Assembly: GCA_028554645.1 (NCBI GenBank)
Contig: JAQOOI010000027.1
Span: 50,051-114,050 of the forward strand
Reading direction: 5' to 3'
Source: Omphalotus guepiniiformis
Taxonomy: Eukaryota > Basidiomycota > Agaricomycetes > Agaricales > Omphalotaceae
Length of the DNA stretch: 64,000 nt
Shown: positions 31,501 through 39,747 of the stretch, one piece after another
How positions within the stretch are numbered: the stretch's first letter is position 1
Layout: each line of letters begins with the position of its first letter
The notes under the pieces: generated by a model
The model's input: the letters and a program-made list of their open reading frames with translations, nothing else
What the model was told of the DNA's origin: nothing
Databases searched by the model: none
Translations under genes and position numbers: made by a program

Positions 31501-32470
31501 CGTTCAACGGTTCCAAACTATGTACTAGTCGAATACTCTTTCCGTCTTTCTTTAACACCGCGAACCACTTCGATCGGTAAGACGAGTTCGATGGTTTGTA
31601 AACTCCCGCGTCAATCTTTCGTCTAACTGCCGCGCATACTTCATTAAAAATACCAGGGGGAATAGGAATGTTCCTCTCAACCCAAGGTGTATGAGGTATC
31701 ACGGGCATCTCTACTGAAGGAAAGAAATCTGTTCTGAATCTTCCGCGTTCACTGTCGTCCCACGCGAACCCTTTCTCTTGCTGCATCATCATATGATGCA
31801 TCAACTTCCGTTCTTCTGGCCAAAGGAATTCTTCCTTATGTATCTCGTCTATTATCTCTTTACGTTCCTGAGTATACCTACCAGTCGGCGTGAATTCTGG
31901 AGGATTAGGCGAAAGCTGCGGCATATCAGCCAATGGATCTCCTTTAATCTCTCTTATGATTCTAAACTTCGATGGTAAATCTCCTAGAACAGGGCGTGTT
32001 TTCAACGCGACAGGTTTGTATTTCTTCCCTGCCAAGATACTAATTGGTTCGTAACGTTCCTTCCACAGCCGCGACGCGTGCCTCCTCACTTGATCTTTCA
32101 TATCAGGGGATACATCAAGCATCGTGATGCTCCTTACATCAAACAGGGGAATTTGCTGTAACTCTTCTACGCCGTCTTCTAGCTCTACTTCTTGCACCGT
32201 GAAATTTGCTTGAGAGTACGCGGCAGGATTTTGCGCTCCATACACCGAACTCAAATAGGATCTCAATACGGGTCTCGTCGTTTCTTTATCACTTTTTAGA
32301 TCAATATACTTTTCCGCGGCAGATAAGTATAGATCGCGTAACTCTCGCTTCTCAAACTTTGATTTTTGCTCTTCGTTTATATCTGCAAATACTACATCAC
32401 TTATGCCAATGGGAATACCTTCGTCATTTAATTCAAAAACCACCGCGGCTTCTCCTTGATCTGGGATCAA
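28523..32470 (-). CDS. R6 pol: reverse transcriptase, RNase H, integrase
   Basis: About 1315 codons, TAA at 28523-28525. RT has the fingers-palm run FAVLKKDGKSIRLVHSLEPLN, then LDLYVGYDER (most Ty3 elements have a SGYxQ-like version), PFGALRLVTLPMGWTNS and the catalytic YIDD near residue 410. A spacer of about 40 residues follows YIDD. RNase H shows AVDTSW, KRELFGLYRAL, ETDAKYI and GPDGLSR. Integrase has an HHCC finger (HDSLGH...CHTCQ), a D-D-E core (HADTMY, VTDNGG, Glu in GIVEHAH) and a C-terminal barrel-like segment (PRYLGPMVVLRRTTGGSY). No chromodomain. Pol overlaps the protease ORF by a few bases in the -1 frame without its own ATG, so frameshift or reinitiation is expected. Confidence 0.95.
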   Translation of the reverse strand: MIPDQGEAAVVFELNDEGIPIGISDVVFADINEEQKSKFEKRELRDLYLSAAEKYIDLKSDKETTRPVLRSYLSSVYGAQNPAAYSQANFTVQEVELEDGVEELQQIPLFDVRSITMLDVSPDMKDQVRRHASRLWKERYEPISILAGKKYKPVALKTRPVLGDLPSKFRIIREIKGDPLADMPQLSPNPPEFTPTGRYTQERKEIIDEIHKEEFLWPEERKLMHHMMMQQEKGFAWDDSERGRFRTDFFPSVEMPVIPHTPWVERNIPIPPGIFNEVCAAVRRKIDAGVYKPSNSSYRSKWFAVLKKDGKSIRLVHSLEPLNAVTIAHSGIPPATEELAEKFCGRACGGILDLYVGYDERELAIASRDLTTFQTPFGALRLVTLPMGWTNSVPIFHDDVTHILQEEIPEFTQPYIDDVPVRGPETTYQSEDGTYDTIPGNDGIRRFIWEHFTNMNRVIQRMKYCGGTFSGPKAVLCKSEITVVGHRCTREGREIDPERAKTITNWGGPENILEEKDIRPFLGTAGLVRMFVKDYAKIAEPLTRFTRKDIPFEWRQEQSDALAKLKEAVKNSKALRPLKYDVEDPVILAVDTSWKAVGFYICQVDPENPRRRFYSRFGSITLSDREARFSQPKRELFGLYRALRACQYWLFGIRNLIIETDAKYIKGMLEHPDQMPNAAINRWIESIMMFHFKLKHVPGKVHGPDGLSRRDKQVGDDEYDNPEDGEVQEPYKLEEFVDKIDSKHGYAQVLVDEKEEWKSNYMTGLAASVDDFKEELTRAYKQEREFRDIPEVKQFVAANLASEVPELEEPPEHIDETEYDESKRSKGAINQDKTVAEVFKWLTDTSKRPVGYENNKRFKNFLRLARNFFIQDEKLYRRGIEAKHKLVVEKSRRVAMIHACHDSLGHRGFFATKSLLMERFWWPEMEKDIYEYVKTCHTCQVRQKTKIRIPPTETKTPSIFQKIHADTMYMPASNGYKLIVHGRCALTGWMEGRPLKAESARAIGQWLWEEIICRWGCLIEIVTDNGGPFLKALEWLEKKYGVRGIRISPYNSQANGIVEHAHYDVRHSLIKAAGGDDSKWFYYFYLVMWADRCTIRKRFGCSPFFAVTGAHPSLPFDIVEATWLVEYPDHFISDAELIGLRAKALAKHAKHIVELRERVTREKRSRLLRFEKEYKYVIKDYVFKPGSLVLVRNTQIEKSLNSKTKPRYLGPMVVLRRTTGGSYIVADLNGAVFQNKIGAFRVIPYWPRSHIELPENLSELIGLSEDGLLRIEQGLEEEEEDLSVEHDQADLDGEIHADVSVYDAKHWISKPKIFQ

Positions 32471-33672
32471 TTCCTCGAAGCTGCTGAAAAACCCTGAGTC
32501 TGTTCCTTGTCTTTGCTTATAGGTACAGAACCTTTCCCTCTCTCATAGGTAGGTACAACAGCTCGCTTCTTAGTGTTAGGGTCCTGAATAACGAGGTCCT
32601 GCGTTCCATCTGCATGATTATCCACTAAACTCTCCGTGATCGTGTCAAAAGGCCGTCCCAGTAGCAATTCATATGCGGGGTCTCGAATTACATGTACTTG
32701 TAAGTACACGGTGATTCCGCCTAGTAAGAATGGTACATTACGCGCCAATCCCAAAGACTTCTCAACACCCTTGTTAGCCGATTGCATAAAGATTACTATG
32801 TCCGGGTCCCACGATAAACCTGCTTCGCGAGCTCTTTTCTCCGATGTAGAGATAATCTGTGAACCCGAGTCTAGTAGACTTTCGATCTTCGCGGTACCAT
32901 TTACCAAAGGATACACGCATCGAAGCGACTCTGAATCTCTTGCCACGTAGATCTGAATTGGGTTATCTTTGCTTCCCAGGCTTTCCACGTACTGTTCAAC
33001 TGGATCGCTAATCACAACCGCTCCTGCTGGAAGATCTCCTTCCGCCTGTTTCAGAACAAAAACTTCCGCGGGGACATTAAGGTCAGCTAACGCGACTGTA
33101 TTTGCTGTTACGTGAACCTCTCCTACATTTTCCTCGCTAAAAGGTAATAGGGGGCTTTTGGCTAGGATCTCTCTCAAACCTCCCGCGGTCTCTTCAGGCT
33201 TCAATTTGACTCTTGACTTGATCGTTCCTCTGAGTGAAATTTCTGATTCCACTACTGTTTCTTCCGCGTCAGGATGTTTAGTTAACGGAATAACAGGAGA
33301 CTCCGCAGCCTTCTCATTCCTTGTCTTCCAAATTATCCCCCTCGGGTTCTCTAACCGCTCTTTCTGAGCTTTCAGTTTCTCTTGCTCAGTTGGCGAATAC
33401 GACACATCAGGTACGTTCGCGTAAGGAACCTCTGGTACGCGGCTCTTCTTCACTACTGTAGGTAGCGGAGGCATCTCGACACCATCGAATCTCAAACGTT
33501 TTTCCCTCTTGACCAACTCCTTATACTTATCTTTCTCTAGGCTCGCGTCCTTCTCAGGTTCCGCGTCCTTTTCTTTCCACAACCGTCGTTCATTACCCTT
33601 GTTTTCAGTATCATTCTCAGGTGCCGCGGCCCTAACAGGATTTTTCTCTTTTGTAGGGGCCTGGCTTTCCAT
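32467..33672 (-). CDS. R6 retropepsin-type aspartic protease ORF
   Basis: 401 codons from ATG 33670-33672 to TGA 32467-32469. The active site LLDSGSQIIST is at about residue 266. Upstream is a charged, Lys/Glu-rich, probably disordered region; downstream is the C-terminal half ending ELLLGRPFDTI. The ATG lies 8 bases past the gag stop in the -1 frame, as in family I, and that frame is open upstream across the gag stop. A Gag-protease fusion made by frameshifting at GGGTTTT is the likely product. Confidence 0.9.
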   Translation of the reverse strand: MESQAPTKEKNPVRAAAPENDTENKGNERRLWKEKDAEPEKDASLEKDKYKELVKREKRLRFDGVEMPPLPTVVKKSRVPEVPYANVPDVSYSPTEQEKLKAQKERLENPRGIIWKTRNEKAAESPVIPLTKHPDAEETVVESEISLRGTIKSRVKLKPEETAGGLREILAKSPLLPFSEENVGEVHVTANTVALADLNVPAEVFVLKQAEGDLPAGAVVISDPVEQYVESLGSKDNPIQIYVARDSESLRCVYPLVNGTAKIESLLDSGSQIISTSEKRAREAGLSWDPDIVIFMQSANKGVEKSLGLARNVPFLLGGITVYLQVHVIRDPAYELLLGRPFDTITESLVDNHADGTQDLVIQDPNTKKRAVVPTYERGKGSVPISKDKEQTQGFSAASRN

Positions 33673-33680
33673 CCTCGAAC

Positions 33681-35444
33681 TTACCGAAAACCCTCCTCGA
33701 ACCTTCCTTTCTCATTGTTACTAACTGCCACGTTACTTATTGAATCTCTTGCCGACCCTCGAATATAGGCCGCGCTGAGATTGGATTCTAACACCCTTTC
33801 TTGAGCACGCTTCGCCTCTTCATATTCTTGCCAAACTCTAGTGTACTGTTTATTGTACGACTCGACCTCCTCTAGTTGCATCTGTAGTACCTCAACCTGA
33901 GAAGCTTGTACTTTCTTTTCAGACAGTCTTCGGTCCACAAAGTCTTTCTGAGGAGGCCCATTTGGAGCTTTCTGTGCTACTGGCTCTCCATCTGGCATAC
34001 AAGTGATCCCTTCTTTCAAAATGATCTTTCCATCATCTACGTACTGCTTGCGTACCATACATTGCCCTGCCATATGTCCGTTTAAGCCACAGAACCAACA
34101 CGTCGCGGCTCGAAAGTAGTCGGGACGGTTGTCATTCAACGCGGTTCTCCCGTAGTCCCGCGGCGCCATATAGGGTATACGTTCTGGATGCCTGGTACCG
34201 CTACTCGTTCCAGGTGCCGCGAGCTTTAATTGCTCTAGCAGTTTACCCATCATTTCTTCTTCTCTCGCGGCTCTCTGGGTAAGGTTCTTTGTTTGAATCG
34301 TGATTAGATCTTTCAATTCCGCCACCCATCCTTCCGTTTGCTCATGCTTCACTTTTTCTACTTTCTTTCCTCTATCTTCCTTCGCGGACCTTACGTTCCC
34401 AAGACTAATTACTTCCTCAACCTGAGATCTCGCGTTAAATTCTGCCTCGTCCAGAATCTCTTCTGCTGTATAGGCATCATCTCTCGGTCTAGCCTCTGCA
34501 GGTGGGTTCGCACGCTTTTGTAACTTCAAAGTCAACGTGATGGATCTCCAAAATTCATCTTCAAACATTCCGCGGAGGACTCTGACAATTTCTCTGTTAG
34601 TATACAACGCGGTCGTAGCGTAGTGCTTAAGGAACGGCCTTAGGGTATTCCTCATTCTTAATACATCTTCGAGATCTTCCATCGTTATATTCTTATACTT
34701 CTTCGCGGCTCTTTCGAATTTTGCGAAGGAGAAAGTTCCCTCGTCCGATCCTCCATCATAACTCTTCAAAATCTCGTCGCGGAACTCGATAAACGTCCCT
34801 TCCTCTTTCTCGTACGTAGGCAACGCCTTCCATTGTTCTCTTATAGTTGCGGGTAGGTAACGCAACGCGACTGATTTCTTATCCGCTTCTTCCTCTATTT
34901 TGAAATCTTGGATAATATCCTCAATCTCCCCCAGATAGTCTCTGACGTCGTCTACATCATGATCGCGACGCAAATCTGGTGCTCCACGTTCTCTTCTCCT
35001 CGGAATCTTATCCATAGCCGGCATTTTTATGATATTTTCTTGAATTATAGGTAAATTAGGTGCAGAGTTCGGTGAAATATGTAAATCAAATAGAAGTGTG
35101 TGGACTTCGGATAGTTCCTCGTCCGAATGAGAATGTCTATCAATAGTTGGTGGGACTACTGAGTTTCGACGCGACGGTGGGTCTGGCCTAGGAAATTGAA
35201 TTGAAGTACCTTCTCCGTAATCAGATAGTTCTTCGTCAAAGTTCCGCGACTGTCTAATACTCGAATCTTCCGCGTCAACTACGTTAATCGATTCTCGGGG
35301 TTGAGCAACAACTTCAGGCTGTGACTTCCTGTAGCTACTAACTCTTTTGATTGCCTTTGCACGTGCTAACGACTCTCTGGTATTCTCTACCGTTGAAGGC
35401 CGTGAACTTCGTCTAGACGTTTTGTCTGATTGTTGGTTAGACAA
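33681..35444 (-). CDS. R6 Gag
   Basis: An open frame of 587 codons ending TAA 33681-33683. The first in-frame ATG is near 35024 (MPAMDKIPRR). The roughly 140 codons before it are open but start without ATG, as in family I. A capsid-like part follows (DVRDYLGEIEDIIQDF to about residue 320), then a linker and a CCHC knuckle CWFCGLNGHMAGQC near residue 455, then a Glu/Gln-rich coiled-coil-like tail. It forms particles and packages RNA. Confidence 0.9.
   Translation of the reverse strand: MSNQQSDKTSRRSSRPSTVENTRESLARAKAIKRVSSYRKSQPEVVAQPRESINVVDAEDSSIRQSRNFDEELSDYGEGTSIQFPRPDPPSRRNSVVPPTIDRHSHSDEELSEVHTLLFDLHISPNSAPNLPIIQENIIKMPAMDKIPRRRERGAPDLRRDHDVDDVRDYLGEIEDIIQDFKIEEEADKKSVALRYLPATIREQWKALPTYEKEEGTFIEFRDEILKSYDGGSDEGTFSFAKFERAAKKYKNITMEDLEDVLRMRNTLRPFLKHYATTALYTNREIVRVLRGMFEDEFWRSITLTLKLQKRANPPAEARPRDDAYTAEEILDEAEFNARSQVEEVISLGNVRSAKEDRGKKVEKVKHEQTEGWVAELKDLITIQTKNLTQRAAREEEMMGKLLEQLKLAAPGTSSGTRHPERIPYMAPRDYGRTALNDNRPDYFRAATCWFCGLNGHMAGQCMVRKQYVDDGKIILKEGITCMPDGEPVAQKAPNGPPQKDFVDRRLSEKKVQASQVEVLQMQLEEVESYNKQYTRVWQEYEEAKRAQERVLESNLSAAYIRGSARDSISNVAVSNNEKGRFEEGFR
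33687..33693 (-). promoter_or_regulatory. Canonical -1 slippery heptamer at end of R6 gag
   Basis: On the minus strand the gag frame reads GAG GGT TTT CGG TAA. G GGT TTT fits X XXY YYZ exactly, one codon before the stop, and the -1 frame is open into the protease ORF. Confidence 0.7.
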
Positions 35445-35531
35445 CCGCGACTATAACTCTTCGGTCTCGTACGAAACCTAAAACACTTCACTTAGTTTAT
35501 TAATCAGAAACCCCTCGCGGTGGGCTCCAGA
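35445..35531 (-). promoter_or_regulatory. R6 leader with tRNA primer binding site
   Basis: The PBS TGGAGCCCACCGCGAGG is at 35513-35529, two bases inside the LTR and identical to family I. The remaining bases up to the gag frame contain no ATG in the gag frame. Confidence 0.8.
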
Positions 35532-36771
35532 TGATGTGCTTGGTATGGGGTATGAATGAGAAGAAGTGCTAACTAACTCGAATGAATCTATCAAACACTC
35601 AAAACACACACACAACACACAAAGACTTTTAAGTTCGTGGGGTTTGGGGGACCAACAAACTCTGTGAAGCGAATAAGGTTGTTGTAAGAGGAACGCGAAG
35701 ACACAGTCAAAACCGACACGGCACAGATAACTCTATGCTACACACCACTCAAACGAACTAACGCGTAACTTTAACAAATCACCGCGACCAGTGACTACAA
35801 ACGATACAACAACCAGACGATTGTTGGGAGATGCCAGACGACTTCTCACTTAGTGGAGTTGGGTATAGGAGGATTTCAGAACTGCCAGACGACGAGTTCA
35901 ACGAGTGACCAGACGATCCACTCTTCTTCGCACTACACACACAGGCTCCGCGGTACCAGACGATCCCGCTTGTAAACACTTAGGCACACTGACTTATGAA
36001 CTAACGCGACGGTTAACACTTTAAAACTTCTAATCACTCAGAGGGACTTAAGCTTTTCCACACACAAATGCTATTAGCTCTATGGGGGGGCTCGGGAACC
36101 TGTCCTTCCTTGCCCAGGTTCTATTTCTTATATACAGTATTTCTATTTACATAGTACAAACAAATGTCGCGATACTTGACAGTTATGAGATATATGGTGC
36201 ATATGGTGCACCGCGTAGGGTAGGGATGAAGTATAGTACGCGGTAACAGGGTATCCTATATCGGTTTATAATCTTGCCGCTTTTAGAAAGTATCGCGGTA
36301 GTTCGCTAACACTGTGTCTCCTTACGTGTTCTACTTCCGCGTCGTCGGAAGTACTTCGTGTTACATCGTACGTCTAGACCCTTCTGTGGCTCAACAGTGG
36401 TCATTAGATATGACTAGTGCACGGAGCTACTGCTACCTGGTTTCTAAGTCTGGCCTTCTGAGTAGTGCCGCGGTACTTCGTTACCTACGCGTTGGTTTAT
36501 ACAGTATTGGGGCCATCAAGTTATACACGTCGGACCTTAGAACAAGTGCCGCGACGCTTTACTTGAGTGTATACTTAGGTAATACCTACACTGAGAAGAC
36601 CCATTTAGTGCCGTTCTACAGTCTTGTACACCTTTGTACACATATACTAGTGGTTGAATGTGCGTAATACACCGCGTAACTTAGGACTATACAGTGTACT
36701 TAGTAGGTTTGTACTGGAGTGATCAATCCCGCGAGGCCAAAAATGGTAGTGGTATTCCTGCGGTCGTATCA
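35532..36771 (-). repeat. R6 5' LTR
   Basis: 1240 bases, same ends as 22240-23479. The only difference noticed is GAG/GTG near 23096 and its counterpart near 36388. Right flank is CCGG (36772-36775). Confidence 0.95.
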
Positions 36772-37560
36772 CCGGTGTCTTTGACGAGCCAGCGCGAGCG
36801 ACCTTCGCAGAAGCAGAAAGTGTGGCAAGAGGCGGGAGTAATATTTCGTCGTCGTCATTGTCGTCTTCCAGCTGCGGAGTTTGCTTAAGTTTTGGAAATG
36901 GAGGCAAGGGCTCCCATAAGTTGCGAAGCTGTAAGAAGTTAGCAAAAAGGAAATGAAACGAAGTCTACACCAATACTTACTGTATATTTGAGACAGAAGG
37001 AATCGAGTTTAGCGCGATTTAGCCCCCAAGGCGGCACGATAAAGGAAGTCGGCTTTGCCTGATGTAGCCATAGCGCGAGGTTGCAGGCTGAAAGAAAGGA
37101 GCCAGTGAAATAGTCGGGGAGATGTGTATGTGCTCTCTGGCAACGATTGAAGGTTAGAGCGACGCGAGTCTGTAAAGATGAGGTTAGCTATAACGAAGAT
37201 GAAAAGAAATATTGCCTACCAAGGCGAGATTCAAGTCGTCGAAGGCGGAGGTAATGGTTTTTAGCCTGAGACCCTTGCCGAACTCCTTAAACGATTGGTC
37301 TCGTAAACGACGGTCCAAGTCGCCTAGTCTTGAAGTAATAGCGGAAAGCGCCTTGTAATCCTCTTCGTTCATATCTGAGAGCTGTGAGGGAGAAAAGAAA
37401 AGAAAGAGGCCGTCAATTGAGAACAGTTCTCGAATATATATGTGACACACTGTGAAAAACAGCGCGTGAGAGAAAGGAATTAAAAAGGACTTACCGGTAC
37501 CTCGGAAGGCTCCCTACTGAGAGTGATAGAGGAAGCCAATTGCCTTGAAAAGTCATCCAT

Positions 37561-37856
37561 CGGGGAACAAAGTGAGATGTGAAGAGAAAATGAGAATCAC
37601 TGTCTGTTTAAGTCGAAACTTCGACAGAAGTAGATTGCGGGTTTCGCCGAAGTCTGACATTGCCGTCACATGCCGATGTAAATGTATTGACTGGCGATCA
37701 ATCGAGAAAAGTGTTGCCTAAAGGCAGTCCGTGAAACGTGATATTGTGATATTGAACAGTACGAAATGCACTTCTATGACAAATCTGCTAGTAATAATTG
37801 TATCTAACTCGATTTTGGCCAATCTGGTATGATCGGGAACGATCTTATTTTACTTT
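37561..37856. other. R5 spacer between acc2 start and polypurine tract
   Basis: About 300 bases, presumably the acc2 promoter (read leftwards). No clear TATA box seen. Corresponds to 51166-51457 in R8. Confidence 0.5.
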
Positions 37857-37864
37857 GGGGGAGA
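37857..37864 (+). promoter_or_regulatory. R5 polypurine tract
   Basis: GGGGGAGA directly before the 3' LTR TG. Confidence 0.85.
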
Positions 37865-38868
37865 TGTTGCGTCAAAAAGCCTTTCAGTACTGAAATCTAT
37901 CAGATTGAAGTAAAAATGGAATGTTCAAGCATTGGAAACTGAACATAAAGGACTAGAGTCACCCCAGACTGCTAGTTAAGACATGAAACATACTTGTAAT
38001 CACAATGCCTAAGTGTAGTGTTTGCTACAGTACTAAATCTGGTGCTAAGCAACTGTGACCAATGGGTTATACAAAGAGATACTAGTTATGCCTCTCCAGA
38101 TGTGTTGGAATTCCAATGTTCCATACCAGATTGAGTTGGTCAGACCCACCCTCTAATAAGTAGAGACTCTACCAAGTGTTGTTGACTGTAATCCAAGGGG
38201 TTGATGGATTTTCACTTCAATTGAACAACTATCTAAGTCCTTTGGGCTGATCAAAAGTCCAGCTGGTCTTGCTAACTAAGTTGGCACTATAAGATTGAAT
38301 GCTGAGAATATGGGCAATCTTGAAGATTGTATTACCAGAGAAATATTTGTACATTGAGTACTATGTGAACATAATGTCACTAAGAGAAACTGCCAATCTG
38401 TGTAATAATGGAGAAGTAGATTCAAAGTTACATCTGCACAAATGAGTTAGATACTCAATACTCATGATGGAAGGAGTTAGATACTGAAAATGAGTATCTC
38501 TCTGGATCTGAGTATCTATCTGAAATTCAGTAACCCTCTGAAATTGATAAAAGACAAAGGCACTCTAATTGGAGGTCTTAGACGGAACTATAGGATAGAA
38601 TACTGTCCTAGAAGAAGCTGAGAGCTATCCTAAACAAGAGATATAACCTGAGTACAAATCTGACCAAAAAGAGATGTATAGGGGTAAAACTTGAAATAAA
38701 CAGCTACTGTACCTTACTGTGGCTGATAGAAACGATGAAGCATGGTCTAGATAAGCTCTAGAGCTTCTACACAACTCCTAATGCTGCCCTAGTAGAGGAG
38801 AATGTGCCAATTTTGGAGAAACTTATAGGGGACCAGATTTGCAATACACTGAGGAGAATGTCACCCGT

Positions 38869-39347
38869 TGTGGAAGGGTAGCTTGTCCTCGTTGTGGACC
38901 ACCCCTTCCCATGTAATTGAAGACGACTGCTGGTTTCATTTCAAACGATGAACGTTATTGCTAAAAGACTCAGAATTACAGGTTACAAACGAAAATCAAA
39001 TACCACATCTTATTTCTTTCCTCTCGCATATCGACATTAACTTTCAATTTCATACCTACGCTGATTTCGATCCGACGTACCGACTTCCGCCTCGCCAAAC
39101 CACCGTTGCTCCTGCCTTGAGCAAGCAGTTATAGAGACTTAGCCCACCTCTGCAGCACGATGGGGATTCGAGTCGGGCGAGTAACCGAAGCGGTATTGAC
39201 GTGAAGATGACGCACTACTTGGGAATAACCCGATGGAAACGATAGGTCATTGCCTTTTTTGTACAAACGATGTTGACTGGGGAATTGTATAAAAGATTGC
39301 TACTTCGAATGTATGGGATTCTATTTCCCCCCGTTTATATCTTTTCT

Positions 39348-39384
<37 letters not shown>

Positions 39385-39629
39385 AGCTAAGCCTGGTCGT
39401 CTTTTCTCTCGTCGTTCTCCAAATACCGAGTCATATATTTTGAGTGAGTACTATATTACGAGCCATACACTGACATATACGTATCTAGATTTGATCCCAC
39501 GGAATCAATCTTGAGACCGGATTCAATTACTTCCGTTTATCGGAGATTACGCTCCCGGCTTTTAACTCCGTACTGCACGTCACGACCAGTTCACCTCTTT
39601 TTATCTGTGAGGCGAAAGTCTCTTCTACA
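38869..39629 (+). repeat. R7 5' LTR
   Basis: 761 bases, TGTGGAAGGG...CTTCTACA. TATAAAAG is at 39298-39305, followed about 50 bases later by a (CT)n run near 39350-39382. A potential hairpin sits at the left end: GGAAGGG 38872-38878 with CCCTTCC 38903-38909, and an inner stem GTCC/GGAC. Confidence 0.95.
39298..39305 (+). promoter_or_regulatory. TATA box in R7 LTR
   Basis: TATAAAAG; repeated at 47398-47405 in the 3' LTR. The downstream (CT)n run may mark the start region. Confidence 0.65.
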
Positions 39630-39630
39630 G

Positions 39631-39648
39631 TGGTGACCACCGCAGGGG
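39631..39648 (+). promoter_or_regulatory. R7 tRNA primer binding site
   Basis: TGGTGACCACCGCAGGGG, one base after the LTR; differs from the family I/II site. tRNA not identified; the complement implies A as discriminator base. Confidence 0.7.
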
Positions 39649-39747
39649 AACAGGTTTTCCGTTGACGTCTTTTTACAGTTGAGTAACTTTCATCTTTTTC
39701 TGTATTGCATAACTCGGGTATTTCGTATTTTCGCAGGAATCTTCAAT

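Larger units (their letters stand above)
22240..36771 (-). mobile_element. R6: complete young Ty3/gypsy element, family II
   Basis: 14,532 bases with both LTRs (1240 each, one base difference noticed), CCGG duplications, primer binding site, polypurine tract, gag, protease ORF, 1315-codon pol, and the two-gene antisense cassette, all with open frames. It sits in an exon of R5 acc2. It is dense in CGCG, commonly as CCGCGG or TCGCGG, in LTRs, genes and spacers alike. It appears autonomous. It differs in sequence from family I but shares architecture, PBS and polypurine tract. Confidence 0.95.
20490..37560 (-). pseudogene. R5 acc2: antisense six-cysteine gene, split by R6
   Basis: Spliced gene in two parts: 36772-37560 and 20490-22239, separated by R6 inserted in exon 4. 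Homologous exon by exon to acc2 of R8. ATG is 37558-37560 (MDDFSRQLAS); TGA is 20490-20492. After an N-terminal helical segment and a Pro-Lys-rich, acidic disordered middle comes a cluster CAAC-x10-C-x12-CATC-x6-C near 21090-21260, then a helix and a conserved segment with ALGWDINLVSRASYI. A frame change near 20890-20935 breaks the last exon in addition to the R6 insertion. Likely a nuclear, possibly DNA-binding protein, inferred from the cysteine pattern. Confidence 0.82.

Noticed and set aside
28523..32470. Possibility that R6 cassette genes are ordinary host genes next to a transposon
   Set aside because: They lie between pol and the 3' LTR, inside the CCGG duplications, and homologues occupy the same place in two other elements.
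39355..39385. (CT)n run as a CRISPR-like or satellite array
   Set aside because: A simple dinucleotide microsatellite, present once per R7 LTR.
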